Numbered from the stretch's first letter, positions 25,054 to 33,735 are shown. The stretch: DNA of 64,000 bases from Haladaptatus sp. ZSTT2 (GCF_037081775.1 NZ_JBAMHQ010000001.1:2108001-2172000); one strand, 5' to 3'. Program-made: numbers and translations. The notes: generated from the letters alone by a model not told the origin.

Positions 25054-27843
25054 ATGTCGCTCGATAGCCCGATTTCACTCCCGCGAAGCCTCGATGACAG
25101 CCGACTGCGCCACTGCCTGTGCTTTCTCGGCTTCCTCGCCATCTACGGCGTACTCCTCCGTGGCATCACCCTCGGGAACCTGTACACGTTCGGGGATTTC
25201 GCCCCATTCTACGGTATGGACGGACTCAGGAAGTTCACCACCGTCTGGGTCAATCAGGGGCTTGGCTACTCGTACATCTACCACGTCCTACCCGCCTACC
25301 TCGGGGCGATAACTGCCGTCGGTGGCGTCCTCGCACAGAACCTGCTGTTTCTCGCGTTCATCCCGGTGGGTTATCTCACCTTCCTCGTCTTCGGCCGACG
25401 GTTCGTCGAATCAATTCCCGCTCTCCACCTCGCCGCGTTCGTCTACGCGATTAACCCGCTCACCATCGGCGAGTTCGTAAACGGCGGGGTCGCCGCGCTC
25501 ATCGGCTTCGCGTTTCTCCCGTTGCTGTTGCACTACCTGTACGCCATTGTGGACGGCGATTCGTGGGAAGCGACGCTCAAAGCGGGCGCGGTGTTCGGCG
25601 CGACGACGGTCAGTCCGTGGCTCGGCTTCTGGATGGTCGCGCCGTTTGCGACGTACCTCGTCTACCGCGCACGATGGTCGCCACGCACCATCCTCAAACT
25701 CTGCGTGTCCGGCATCCTCGGCGTGATTCTCTCACTTCCCAGCGTCCACCACATGCTCCAGCGGGCGCTCGGGTTCGATTCCGGCCAGAGCGTCCTCGAA
25801 AGCACGTTCATGTGGAACTACACCGAGGCGAGCGTCCTCGCCGTTGTCCGACTTGCGGGGAATCACGGCGTGATGGCGATGAACCAACTCGGCTACAACG
25901 ACGACCCCGCATTGTTGATCGGACTGGTCATCCCCGGCATCGCGCTGCTCGCCATCCGCCAGCGCCGACTGACGGTGTATTACGCCATCGCGTCGCTCAT
26001 CGTCTCGTTCATGGTGCTCACGAAGTACGGCTTCACGACGCCGCTGTTTGAGATGTTCCCGCCGATGTGGTCGCTCAGAAACCCGGTGAAACTCCAGTAC
26101 CCACTCACCATCTGCATGAGCCTCCTGTTCGGCGCTGGCTTGGACACGGTGCTCGTCGGCCCGCGCGCGGAGCCACACCCGCTCGCTCAACCGTCTCGAA
26201 CGACGCGGCCCGTGCTCACTGACGGTGGGACGCCTTCGCGGGCGAACGCCGTCGTCCTCGGCGTCGTCTTGCTCTCGCTGGTCGCCTACGCCGCACCCGC
26301 TGCGGGCGCACTCGGCCTTCAGGACGTTCGCGGCGATGATTACTACGTGCCCGACGAGCAGGCCGAACTCGCAGCCCAGCTCGATGGAACCGTGATGTGG
26401 GTGCCCTACGGCTACACCTCACAGCTCCGCCTGCGCCACACCTACCCCGACCACGTCGGCCTCAAAAGCGGCGGCATCGCACAGGGGATTCAGAACGCGG
26501 GGTACGTCACGACGCTGTTCGAAAAGTTCGCCCGCGACCCCGAAGCGGTTCGACCACAACTCGCCAAACAGGGCGTGAAGTTCGTCGTTGTCGAATCCGA
26601 CCCGCCCGGCGACATCGACCGCGGCCAGCCGCGCGTCGTCGAACGCTGGGGTGCGCCGTGGCTCTGGGGAAGTAGCGAGAACTACGGCGAGCGACTCGCC
26701 GAAAGCGACGGCTACGACATAGCCTTCGAGACGGCCGACTACACCGTCTACCGCGTCGACGGCGCACGCGACGTGTCGCGCTTCGAAGAGTACGACGGCC
26801 TCCACCGCCTCTACTACCCAACCTCGCGTGGCACCGTCGAAACGTACGGCGAAAACCGCATTGCGAACGGTGACTTTGACGACGACCTTGACGGCTGGTG
26901 GGTCTGGTCTGGGGAGAACGGCACCCAGTCGCGCATCATCGAGACTGACGAGGGTGACCACGCAGTTGAGATGGTGACCGAGTCGGGCGACCCATACCCA
27001 CTCGCCCAATCAACTACAGTCGAAGCCGACCAGCCCTATGAGTTGACGGTCGAAGGGGCCGGGAACGCGACCGTGTTCCTCTACTGGTACGACGGGAGTA
27101 AGTCCCAGGACAACTTCGTCGCCCGCGAGAGCCACCTGCTCAACGAATCGGCGACGACGGTTCTCGCACAGGGTGACACGCTCTCGGTGCGGATTCGACC
27201 TGACTCCCCACAAGTCACCGTCGAATCTGTCTCGCTCGAACGCGCGAGTTACCCGCGACAAACCGGGCTTACGACGAACGGCGGCGACATTCCCGGCGTC
27301 GTCGTTGACGGCTACGACGACAATCAGACGCTCGGCACAGCCGTCGCCGTCAACCTGAACGAGTCAGAAGCCGACGCCGTCGGTGCGGATGTGGTCATCC
27401 GAGACGCAGAGACGGTTCTCGACGCACCGCTCGTTTACAACGAATCGTATCGTCAAGGCGCGGGCGTCCTTCTCTCAGAGGAGGACCTCGAAACCGTTGT
27501 TCCAGATGGCGCAACGGCCGTCACGTACGACCATCCCGATGGCGTCGTCCTCGACTACTGGCGGTTTGGCGCGTTCGACAACCGCTCGGTCACGGTGTTG
27601 GCCACCTCGTACGACGACCGGTGGGTCGGTCCCGCGGACGCAGAGCACTTCCGCGCCTACGGCTGGGCGAACGGCTACGTGAACGCCGAACCCGACGAGA
27701 TTCGGTGGACTGGTGGAGAACTCAGAACGTGGGTCGTTCGCATCTGGGCGGGTGCGTGGCTCGTTGTGTTGTCCGTGCTCGTCTCGAACGCGCTCAGAAA
27801 GCGGTGGCGCTCGCGCGAACAACCAGACCGATTAGGGTTATGA
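25054..27843 (+). CDS. Large membrane protein, GT-C/YfhO-like, with a large extracytoplasmic domain
   Basis: 929 residues. About twelve membrane helices occupy residues 20-430; a hydrophilic region of about 450 residues follows, including a possible carbohydrate-binding beta-sandwich (about 600-740, from NGDFDDDLDGWWVWSG), and a final membrane helix near 895-920. Asp/Glu residues early in loop 1 (FGDFAPFYGMDGL) and a RNPVKL motif before a later helix recall polyprenyl-phosphate-sugar-dependent GT-C transferases and the YfhO group. It would transfer sugars on the outer face of the membrane. Overlaps the following membrane-protein gene by four bases. Function is inferred. Confidence 0.75.
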   Translation: MSLDSPISLPRSLDDSRLRHCLCFLGFLAIYGVLLRGITLGNLYTFGDFAPFYGMDGLRKFTTVWVNQGLGYSYIYHVLPAYLGAITAVGGVLAQNLLFLAFIPVGYLTFLVFGRRFVESIPALHLAAFVYAINPLTIGEFVNGGVAALIGFAFLPLLLHYLYAIVDGDSWEATLKAGAVFGATTVSPWLGFWMVAPFATYLVYRARWSPRTILKLCVSGILGVILSLPSVHHMLQRALGFDSGQSVLESTFMWNYTEASVLAVVRLAGNHGVMAMNQLGYNDDPALLIGLVIPGIALLAIRQRRLTVYYAIASLIVSFMVLTKYGFTTPLFEMFPPMWSLRNPVKLQYPLTICMSLLFGAGLDTVLVGPRAEPHPLAQPSRTTRPVLTDGGTPSRANAVVLGVVLLSLVAYAAPAAGALGLQDVRGDDYYVPDEQAELAAQLDGTVMWVPYGYTSQLRLRHTYPDHVGLKSGGIAQGIQNAGYVTTLFEKFARDPEAVRPQLAKQGVKFVVVESDPPGDIDRGQPRVVERWGAPWLWGSSENYGERLAESDGYDIAFETADYTVYRVDGARDVSRFEEYDGLHRLYYPTSRGTVETYGENRIANGDFDDDLDGWWVWSGENGTQSRIIETDEGDHAVEMVTESGDPYPLAQSTTVEADQPYELTVEGAGNATVFLYWYDGSKSQDNFVARESHLLNESATTVLAQGDTLSVRIRPDSPQVTVESVSLERASYPRQTGLTTNGGDIPGVVVDGYDDNQTLGTAVAVNLNESEADAVGADVVIRDAETVLDAPLVYNESYRQGAGVLLSEEDLETVVPDGATAVTYDHPDGVVLDYWRFGAFDNRSVTVLATSYDDRWVGPADAEHFRAYGWANGYVNAEPDEIRWTGGELRTWVVRIWAGAWLVVLSVLVSNALRKRWRSREQPDRLGL

Positions 27844-29684
27844 ACGAGACACCCACTCGACGCATCCGTGTCCGACTCGCGACTCTCGTGTCCCACGACG
27901 CCTTCGCAGTGGGCTATTTTCTCCTGTTGAGCCTGCTCGTGTTCTACCCGCTGTTGGATGCCGGCTACCTCCTCACGCTGGATATGATTTTCGCGCCCAC
28001 GGCTGATTACCTCAAGTTCGGCCTGCTGAACAAGGGGCCGCTGTACTACGGTCGATTGCCGTTTCTCGCGGTGCTCGACGCCGCAGCGCTGGTCGCACCT
28101 GACTGGCTCATCCAGAAGGTAATACTCGTCTCGCTTCCGGTGTGTGGTGGGTGGAGCATGGTTCGGACGTGTCCCAACCAGCCCCGTGTGGCCGCGCTGT
28201 TCGCGGGGACGCTCTTCGCGTTCAATCCGTTCGTGTACGTCAGACTGCTCGCGGGCCACTGGTACTTCCTGCTCGGCTATGCATTCGTCCCGCTCGCCGT
28301 CGTCTCGCTCTCCCAGTATCTCGATGACGGCAGACGGCGGACGCTCCTCGGTGCCGTTGGGTGGACGACGCTCGTGAGCGTGTTCGACCCGCACGCAACC
28401 GTTCTGGTTGCCGTGGCTGGCGGCTGTCTGTTCGTCACGCACGTAGTGAACGTTCTCCGACATCACCAACACAGACCACTGCTCGTCCGTCGAATTACGA
28501 CGTTTGCTGCGGGTGCACTCCTCGTAAACGCCTACTGGCTCTTTCCCGCGCTCGCCGCGGGGGTGACTGGTGGAACCCGCCTCACGACCATCTCGGAGGT
28601 CGACCTCACCGTTTTCAGCGCAGGGGGGACGATCGTCGGAAACGTTCCCCTCTCCGTGTCGATGCTGTATGGCTTCTGGCGCGGCGGCTATCTGACGGCG
28701 TTTTCACTACTGCCGTCGTGGGTGGTTTTCGGCCTATTCTGTGGGCTGCTGTATCTCGCTGTTCGTGGTACGGTCACGGACAGTGATGATCCGCTCGTGG
28801 GCGGAGTCGCCCTCTGTGGCGTCGTCGCCTTCGTGTTGAGTCTCGGCGTGAGCACGTCACTGTCTGACCCCCTGTTTCGCACGCTCGCTGACGTGCTTCC
28901 GCTGTTTCGCGGCATGCGCGATTCGCAAAAATTTGTCGGGCTGCTCTGTTTCGCCTACGCGTTCCTCGGGGGTCGCGGGGTCTCACACCTCCTCTCGCAA
29001 GGTGGGAGGCGAAGCGACACAGTCTCCTATCAACGTCCGACGCTCCCGTCTCGGCACCGCGTTCTTCGTGCGGTGTGCATCTGTTTGGTGCTCGTCGCGC
29101 CACTCGCGTACGCCGCACCGATGTTCGGGGGCTTTTCGGGGCAAGTCGAGACTACGACGTACCCCGAGTCGTGGCACATCACCAACGACTACCTCGTCGG
29201 CGCGTCCGACGATTCGCGGACGCTCTTTCTCCCGTGGCACCAGTATATGGACTTCTCGTGGACTGGCCGTCGTATCGCGAATCCCGCACCCCTGTTTTTC
29301 GAAACACCGGTGGTTGCCTCTGAGAATCTCGAAGTCGGTGACGTTCGCTCGCGGGCGACCGACCCAACCCACCGGGAGGTGGCGGCCATCCTTGAACACC
29401 CCGCAGACGAGGACGTTGGCGAACGCCTCGCGGCGGTCGGCGTCGAGTACGTAATTCTCGCTCACGAGGTGGACTATCGACGGTACGACGCACTCACAGA
29501 CCACGAGGATTTCTCCGTTGCGGTCGCTTCACCGGGGCTTACGCTGTACAGAAATGACGCATTCGTTCCCGGAGAGGCACCTCGTGCTGGTCCGCCGATT
29601 CCGCTCTGGCCGCTCGTGGTCGGAAGCGCCGTGTCTGTCGTCACCGCAATGCTGTTTGTGGTGACACGACGAGAGCACTCCTAA
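27840..29684 (+). CDS. Second large multi-spanning membrane protein, GT-C/YfhO-like
   Basis: 614 residues with about twelve membrane helices and a last one near residues 595-612 (PLWPLVVGSAVSVVTAML). A first-loop segment TLDMIFAPTADYL and a motif RDSQKFVGLLC before a helix correspond to FGDFAPF and RNPVKLQYPL in the preceding protein, so the two are probably distant paralogues. An exposed region lies at about 440-590. Likely acts on a lipid-linked sugar at the outer face. Start is the ATG overlapping the previous stop (ATGA); the longer upstream frame is a shadow of the preceding gene. Last gene of the glycan operon. Confidence 0.75.
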   Translation: MNETPTRRIRVRLATLVSHDAFAVGYFLLLSLLVFYPLLDAGYLLTLDMIFAPTADYLKFGLLNKGPLYYGRLPFLAVLDAAALVAPDWLIQKVILVSLPVCGGWSMVRTCPNQPRVAALFAGTLFAFNPFVYVRLLAGHWYFLLGYAFVPLAVVSLSQYLDDGRRRTLLGAVGWTTLVSVFDPHATVLVAVAGGCLFVTHVVNVLRHHQHRPLLVRRITTFAAGALLVNAYWLFPALAAGVTGGTRLTTISEVDLTVFSAGGTIVGNVPLSVSMLYGFWRGGYLTAFSLLPSWVVFGLFCGLLYLAVRGTVTDSDDPLVGGVALCGVVAFVLSLGVSTSLSDPLFRTLADVLPLFRGMRDSQKFVGLLCFAYAFLGGRGVSHLLSQGGRRSDTVSYQRPTLPSRHRVLRAVCICLVLVAPLAYAAPMFGGFSGQVETTTYPESWHITNDYLVGASDDSRTLFLPWHQYMDFSWTGRRIANPAPLFFETPVVASENLEVGDVRSRATDPTHREVAAILEHPADEDVGERLAAVGVEYVILAHEVDYRRYDALTDHEDFSVAVASPGLTLYRNDAFVPGEAPRAGPPIPLWPLVVGSAVSVVTAMLFVVTRREHS

Positions 29685-29715
29685 CGGAGTCACATTGCGG
29701 GTCGCTCGTCGTTCG

Positions 29716-29724
29716 AAAAAAAAA
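29716..29724 (-). terminator. Oligo-T terminator of ftsZ2
   Basis: Nine consecutive T residues on the reverse strand, about 40 bases after the ftsZ2 stop codon. A T-tract of this length is a typical haloarchaeal terminator. It also separates ftsZ2 from the convergent glycan operon. Confidence 0.6.
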
Positions 29725-29759
29725 TGAAAACTGGTGTTCTTGGAATGGGGTCCGACGTC

Positions 29760-30932
29760 TTACCGGATGACGTCGAGGCCGTTGTTGTTCTCGACTTCGT
29801 TCTGGCCGCCGTCTGACTGCGCACCGAACGTCTTGATGCCGTTGCCGTCGTTGTCGTCGCCACCTTCGTTGAGTTTGGCGCGCGAGCGGTTGGCCTGTTT
29901 CTGCGTCGATGGGCCGAGGATTTGGGCGCTCTGGACGCCGGTCATGATTGCCATGACGCGAACCTTGCCCTTGTACTCCTCTTGGATGCGCGCGCCCCAG
30001 ATGACGTTCGCTGAGGCGTCGAGCCGTTCGGTGATGTTCTGGGCGATGCCCTCTGCCTCTTTGAGTGTGAGGTCTGGGCCGCCAGTGATGTGGACGAGGC
30101 CACCCGATGCGCCGCGGTAGTCCACGTCGAGCAGCGGGTGGTTCATCGCGTCGCGCACCACTTCTTCGGTCTTGTTCTTGTCTTGGGTCTCACCAACGAG
30201 CATCACGGCGACGCCGCCTTGGTTCATGATGGCGGTCATGTCGGCGTAGTCAAGGTTGATGAGCGACGGCTGGGTAATCGTCTCCGAGATGCCCTTTACG
30301 GTTTCGGCGATGATCTGGTCCATGACCGAGAACGCCTTGCCGATTGGGAGGTTCGGGACGTAGTCGAGCAGGCGGTTGTTGTCGAGGACGATGATGGAGT
30401 CCGCGGCGTTGCGGAGCTTTTCGAGGCCCTCTTCTGCTTTCACCGTGCGGGCACGCTCGACGTTGAACGGTGTCGAGACCATGCCGACGACGATTGCGCC
30501 TTGCTCTTTTGCGATTTTGGCGACGACGGGTGCCGCACCGGTCCCCGTCCCGCCACCCATCCCTGCCGTGACGAACACGAGGTCTGCCTCGCCGAGCACT
30601 TCCTTGATGGTCCCCTGGGCCATCTCGGTTGCGCGTTCGCCCATCGATGGGTCGCCACCGGCACCAAGCCCTTGGGTCAGCGACTTGCCGACGAGAATCT
30701 TGGTGTCCGCCTCAATCATCTTGAGGTGTTGTTTGTCGGTGTTGATGGCGATTGTGTCTGCGCCCTCGACACCGATGTTGTACAGACGGTTGATGGTGTT
30801 GTTACCGGCACCACCCGCGCCGACGATGACGATTCGTGGGTCGCCAAACTCGTCACCAGTGGACGAGGCGTCGGACATCTTTCGCTGTTCTGCTTCCGAG
30901 TTTTCAAGCGCTGATTGAACGATGTCTTGCAT
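29760..30932 (-). CDS. ftsZ2: Cell division protein FtsZ2
   Basis: 390 residues. N-terminal [11 protein letters not shown], then the Rossmann GTPase core with [10 protein letters not shown], the tubulin signature GGGTGTG (126-132), and T7 region [16 protein letters not shown]. The N-terminus and synteny identify it as FtsZ2 rather than FtsZ1. FtsZ2 drives ring constriction at mid-cell. A C-terminal tail of Asn/Asp/Gln-rich sequence (about 350-390) ends with NNGLDVIR. It starts two bases after the cdrS stop codon, matching the known cdrS-ftsZ2 operon of haloarchaea. All GTP-binding residues are intact. Confidence 0.97.
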   Translation of the reverse strand: MQDIVQSALENSEAEQRKMSDASSTGDEFGDPRIVIVGAGGAGNNTINRLYNIGVEGADTIAINTDKQHLKMIEADTKILVGKSLTQGLGAGGDPSMGERATEMAQGTIKEVLGEADLVFVTAGMGGGTGTGAAPVVAKIAKEQGAIVVGMVSTPFNVERARTVKAEEGLEKLRNAADSIIVLDNNRLLDYVPNLPIGKAFSVMDQIIAETVKGISETITQPSLINLDYADMTAIMNQGGVAVMLVGETQDKNKTEEVVRDAMNHPLLDVDYRGASGGLVHITGGPDLTLKEAEGIAQNITERLDASANVIWGARIQEEYKGKVRVMAIMTGVQSAQILGPSTQKQANRSRAKLNEGGDDNDGNGIKTFGAQSDGGQNEVENNNGLDVIR

Positions 30933-30934
30933 TG

Positions 30935-31114
30935 TTAGACCCTCGCCCAGTTGCGCTTTTTGCTCGTGGGCTCGCGGCCCTCTGTCTGTTCGTTGAGCAT
31001 TTCGCGGACTGCCGACCGAATGGCCTCACTGCGATTCGGGAACTCTCCCGTTTCGACCATTCGCTCAACTTCCTCGATCTGCTGCTTTGGAATCCGTAGT
31101 GTCACACGCTCCAT
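30935..31114 (-). CDS. cdrS: Ribbon-helix-helix cell division regulator CdrS
   Basis: 59 residues, too short for most ORF callers. The frame opens with the beta strand MERVTLRIP, followed by [30 protein letters not shown], the ribbon-helix-helix fold. It is directly upstream of ftsZ2, as in Halobacterium and Haloferax, where CdrS is a transcriptional regulator of cell division genes. A basic tail ([10 protein letters not shown]) follows. The upstream region holds several GTAAGAC half-sites and a TATA-like TTTATAA on the reverse strand near 31263-31269, with a long leader. Confidence 0.93.
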   Translation of the reverse strand: MERVTLRIPKQQIEEVERMVETGEFPNRSEAIRSAVREMLNEQTEGREPTSKKRNWARV

Positions 31115-31128
31115 GGTATATCCCCTTT

Positions 31129-31169
31129 GTAAGATGTACGTATGCAGGTCACCCGCATACTTGTCTTAC
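31129..31169. promoter_or_regulatory. GTAAGAT/GTCTTAC half-sites upstream of cdrS
   Basis: GTAAGAT at 31129-31135 and GTCTTAC at 31163-31169 face each other, with an internal inverted repeat GTATGC...GCATAC between them, just upstream of the cdrS start. They share the half-site of the nearby perfect palindrome and probably bind the same ribbon-helix-helix regulator. Confidence 0.55.
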
Positions 31170-31219
31170 ACACCAAAACCGAGAGAGGTCGCACCGTTCC
31201 ACCCCTACTTTGGCGGTCT

Positions 31220-31237
31220 GTAAGACAACCGTCTTAC
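31220..31237. promoter_or_regulatory. Perfect palindromic operator GTAAGAC-N4-GTCTTAC
   Basis: GTAAGACAACCGTCTTAC is an 18-base perfect palindrome located about 25-45 bases downstream of the reverse-strand TATA-like TTTATAA, that is, over the expected transcription start of cdrS-ftsZ2. This is the position of a repressor operator. CdrL is known to act on the cdrS-ftsZ2 promoter in haloarchaea, so it is the likely ligand. Confidence 0.6.
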
Positions 31238-31282
31238 GCAGAAGTATGCACTAATTGAAGGGTTATAAATGTTGTGGCGATT

Positions 31283-31289
31283 GTAAGAC
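31283..31289. promoter_or_regulatory. Additional GTAAGAC half-site
   Basis: TTGTAAGACACT lies upstream of the TATA-like element of the cdrS promoter and 31 bases after the cdrL stop codon. It is an isolated half-site, perhaps bound cooperatively with the palindrome. Confidence 0.4.
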
Positions 31290-31320
31290 ACTCGCCCAAA
31301 AATTTGCTTTCGTCCGGCGT

Positions 31321-31842
31321 TTACGGTCGGTCAAGTACGTCCGCTGCCGGTGTCCGACGGCCACAGCTCGGGCAGAACGCCCAGTCTGAACGCACCTCAT
31401 CGCCGCACTCACAGAACACGCGATGGGTCGCTTTTTCACCGCAGTTTGGACAATACACGTGGTCGCCGTTGAGCGATTCACCACATTGGACACACGCGTT
31501 CTCCGGCTGTTCGCGGGGCGCTGACTCCGATGTCTTACGTACCGTCTCGCGAGCGCGTACCCCGTCGCCTTCGAGCGAGATGGTGACGTTTACGTCCTGT
31601 GCACGCTGACCGTGCGCGCCAAGGCGGGCGTCAATGAGCGTGTCGAGTCGTTCTGAGATGAGCGCGTCCACGCGCTCTGCGACGAGCGCGTCGAGGCTGT
31701 CGGCAGACGCCTCGGGTTCGGGCGTCGGACTCGCGTCGAGGTACTGCCTGAGCGCCTCGCGCATGACCTCGCTCTTCGAGGAGTCGAACTCCTCTAAGCG
31801 TCGCACGAGGTCATCGTCTGCCCGAAACGTGATTTTGCTCAT
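31321..31842 (-). CDS. cdrL: CdrL: ribbon-helix-helix protein with double zinc ribbon
   Basis: 173 residues. N-terminal ribbon-helix-helix (MSKITFRADDDLVRRLEEFDSS...EVMREALRQYL), a central helical region (about 50-85), and two C-terminal zinc ribbons CVQCG...CPNCG and CECG...CPSCG. It matches CdrL, the long partner of CdrS, a DNA-binding regulator of the cdrS-ftsZ2 promoter in Halobacterium. It has its own promoter with a GTAAGAC half-site at 31853-31859 just before its start, consistent with autoregulation. Three genes cdrL, cdrS, ftsZ2 lie in the same order and strand. Confidence 0.92.
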   Translation of the reverse strand: MSKITFRADDDLVRRLEEFDSSKSEVMREALRQYLDASPTPEPEASADSLDALVAERVDALISERLDTLIDARLGAHGQRAQDVNVTISLEGDGVRARETVRKTSESAPREQPENACVQCGESLNGDHVYCPNCGEKATHRVFCECGDEVRSDWAFCPSCGRRTPAADVLDRP

Positions 31843-31852
31843 CTCTGCAATC

Positions 31853-31859
31853 GTCTTAC
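31853..31859. promoter_or_regulatory. GTCTTAC half-site in the cdrL promoter
   Basis: Eleven bases upstream of the cdrL ATG and downstream of a TTAATATG box-like element. Supports autoregulation of cdrL. A near-match GTCCTAC occurs at 31963-31969 before tRNA-Tyr. Confidence 0.5.
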
Positions 31860-31980
31860 GGGTTGTCTCCCACGCATATTAACTTTCCTACCAGTCTGAC
31901 GACTGTCGTCTGCCCGGCATCCGCACGCCGGGTGCGAATAATAATTCTTAAGTCGCACAATCGTCCTACGTTGTATTGTA

Positions 31981-32055
31981 TCCGCTCTTAGCTCAGCCTG
32001 GTAGAGCAGTCGACTGTAGATCGACTGGTCCCCCGTTCAAATCGGGGAGAGCGGA
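31981..32055 (+). tRNA. tRNA-Tyr (anticodon GTA)
   Basis: 75 bases forming a full cloverleaf: acceptor TCCGCTC with GAGCGGA, D arm GCTC/GAGC, anticodon stem GTCGA/TCGAC with loop CTGTAGA (anticodon GTA), T arm CCCCG-TTCAAAT-CGGGG. No intron and no encoded CCA. An A/T-rich box (ATAATTCTTAA) lies about 30 bases upstream. Confidence 0.95.
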
Positions 32056-32415
32056 CTGAACTTCAACACCCGTGAGCGCAGCGAATCGGTGTTGAATGTG
32101 AGGGACTTCTCGACCCGATTTGAAAAAGGAGCGACTGCAGGGAGCGACTGGCTTCAAATCGGGGAGCGCGAACCTTTCCTGCGAACAACGTGAGCAGTGA
32201 AAAGTGCACCCGACCGATTTTGTGCCTGTGAGTCGCAGCTCGTGAGCGAAGCGAACGAGACCGTCTCACTTCGTTCAAATCGGGGAGCGCGAATTCCTGT
32301 TCTCGCCACCTCCCAGTAGACACTCCGCGCTCGGGTCGAAAGTGACGACGAACAGACCAACATCGTTGAGAGACACACCCAACGGACGGTCAAAAACGCA
32401 GTTAGTAGTTCTTGT
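32056..32415. repeat. tRNA-Tyr 3'-flank with repeated copies of the tRNA 3' end and hairpins
   Basis: No gene. TTCAAATCGGGGAG, the T-arm segment of the tRNA (32036-32049), recurs at 32153-32166 and 32274-32287; these two later copies share 20 bases (TTCAAATCGGGGAGCGCGAA). An inverted copy CCCGATTTGAA lies at 32114-32124 and can pair with the first downstream copy. A separate perfect stem TTCAACACC (32062-32070) / GGTGTTGAA (32088-32096) follows the tRNA at once and may be its terminator. The direct copies look like att-type footprints left by past integration at the tRNA end. Confidence 0.6.
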
Positions 32416-33735
32416 TCAGTCCAACACCGCAGCGAGCGGGTCGACGAACCCTGCGCCGTAGTACTCCTTGCCGTAGCCCTCTGGAACGCTTGCGGTGCGT
32501 TCGAGGACGTTTCGAACCTGACCGGCAGAGTAGTCTGGATTCACGCTTTTGACGAGTGCGGCGGCGGCAGCGACCTGCGGGGCGGCCATGCTCGTCCCGG
32601 CGAGCCACGAGTAGGTGTTTTGGATGTTAAAGGAGTCCGTGGCTTCGTCGTAGGTCGGGATGGCGTAGGTGTTGTACACGAGGTCGTAGAACCACGGGAC
32701 GCCGGTGTCGATGGCGTCTACGTCCGCGTCGCCGCCGGGTGCGCCGAGGTCGACCGCGTTCGTACCGTAGTTGGTGTAGAACGCAGGCGAATCGAACGCT
32801 TCTCGCAGGCCGTCGTCACCCCACAGGTAGCCAACGGGGCCGGTCGCGCTGATGCTCATGACGTTTGCCGCCTCGTTTGGCAGGCTGATGGCGTTGCTGT
32901 CGTGTTGGAGGTCTGCGCCGTCGTTGCCCGACGACGCCACGATGAGCGTGCCGAGTTGGTTGCTCACGTAGGCGGTGGTTCGGTTGAGCACTTTGCCGTA
33001 GAATTGGCCGTTTGCGCTTCGAGAAACTGGGTACGCGCCGAGGCTCATGTTCGCCGCGTCACAGCCAATCTGTCCCGCGTACACGAGCGCGGCGAGGATG
33101 TCGCCGAAACTCGCGGAGGGGCCGGTCGAGAACACGCGACAGTCGATGATTTCGGTGGCTGGGGCGCTGCCGGTCACGCCTTCGTCGTTCTGGTCGTTCG
33201 CGGCGATGATGCCCGCGACGTGCGTGCCGTGACCGCCACCGATGGCGCGACCTGCGCCGTAGCCGTCGCCAGTGAAGTTCCGCGAGAGGTCGGTGTTGAC
33301 CGCATGTTGGAGGTCAGGGTGGTCTGCAGAGACGCCAGAGTCGATGACCGCAACGCGCGTGCCCTCACCGCGCGTCACGTCGTGGACGGCGGGGATGTTC
33401 TGTACGTGCTTGTCCCACTGAATTGCGTAGCCGGGTTCGTCTACGGTTTCGGTCGCGCTCGCGGGAATGTCGAGTTCGTAAACGAGGTCGGGTGCAAAGG
33501 AGACTCCGAGGGCAGCGACCGCCGACTTCGTTCCCGAGACAACGGCGTAGTCAAGGTCGCCTAGGTCGTGGACGACGCTTACAGCCGACGCGGCGAGCTG
33601 CTGGTCGCGCAGGTGTTTTGTTTCGACGATAAACCGGTTGGCTGACTCCGTAGCGGAAACGGTTGGACTGGCGGCAATCCCACCCACGAGAAGGCCACTC
33701 GCTTTGAGAAAACGACGACGAGAGTTGTTTACCAT
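32416..33735 (-). CDS. Tat-exported subtilisin-family serine protease (halolysin-like)
   Basis: 439 residues. Twin-arginine signal RRRFLKASGLLVGG (6-19), inhibitor-like propeptide (about 30-95), then the S8 catalytic domain with Asp in AVIDSGV (132), His in HGTHVAG (169) and Ser in GTSMAAPQVA (about 381); the oxyanion Asn is in SSGNDG. Secreted folded, acting outside the cell. It ends soon after the catalytic domain, without the C-terminal extension of classic halolysins. Start at MVNNSRRR (33735), nearer the Tat motif than the ATG six codons upstream. Single transcription unit. Confidence 0.95.
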   Translation of the reverse strand: MVNNSRRRFLKASGLLVGGIAASPTVSATESANRFIVETKHLRDQQLAASAVSVVHDLGDLDYAVVSGTKSAVAALGVSFAPDLVYELDIPASATETVDEPGYAIQWDKHVQNIPAVHDVTRGEGTRVAVIDSGVSADHPDLQHAVNTDLSRNFTGDGYGAGRAIGGGHGTHVAGIIAANDQNDEGVTGSAPATEIIDCRVFSTGPSASFGDILAALVYAGQIGCDAANMSLGAYPVSRSANGQFYGKVLNRTTAYVSNQLGTLIVASSGNDGADLQHDSNAISLPNEAANVMSISATGPVGYLWGDDGLREAFDSPAFYTNYGTNAVDLGAPGGDADVDAIDTGVPWFYDLVYNTYAIPTYDEATDSFNIQNTYSWLAGTSMAAPQVAAAAALVKSVNPDYSAGQVRNVLERTASVPEGYGKEYYGAGFVDPLAAVLD

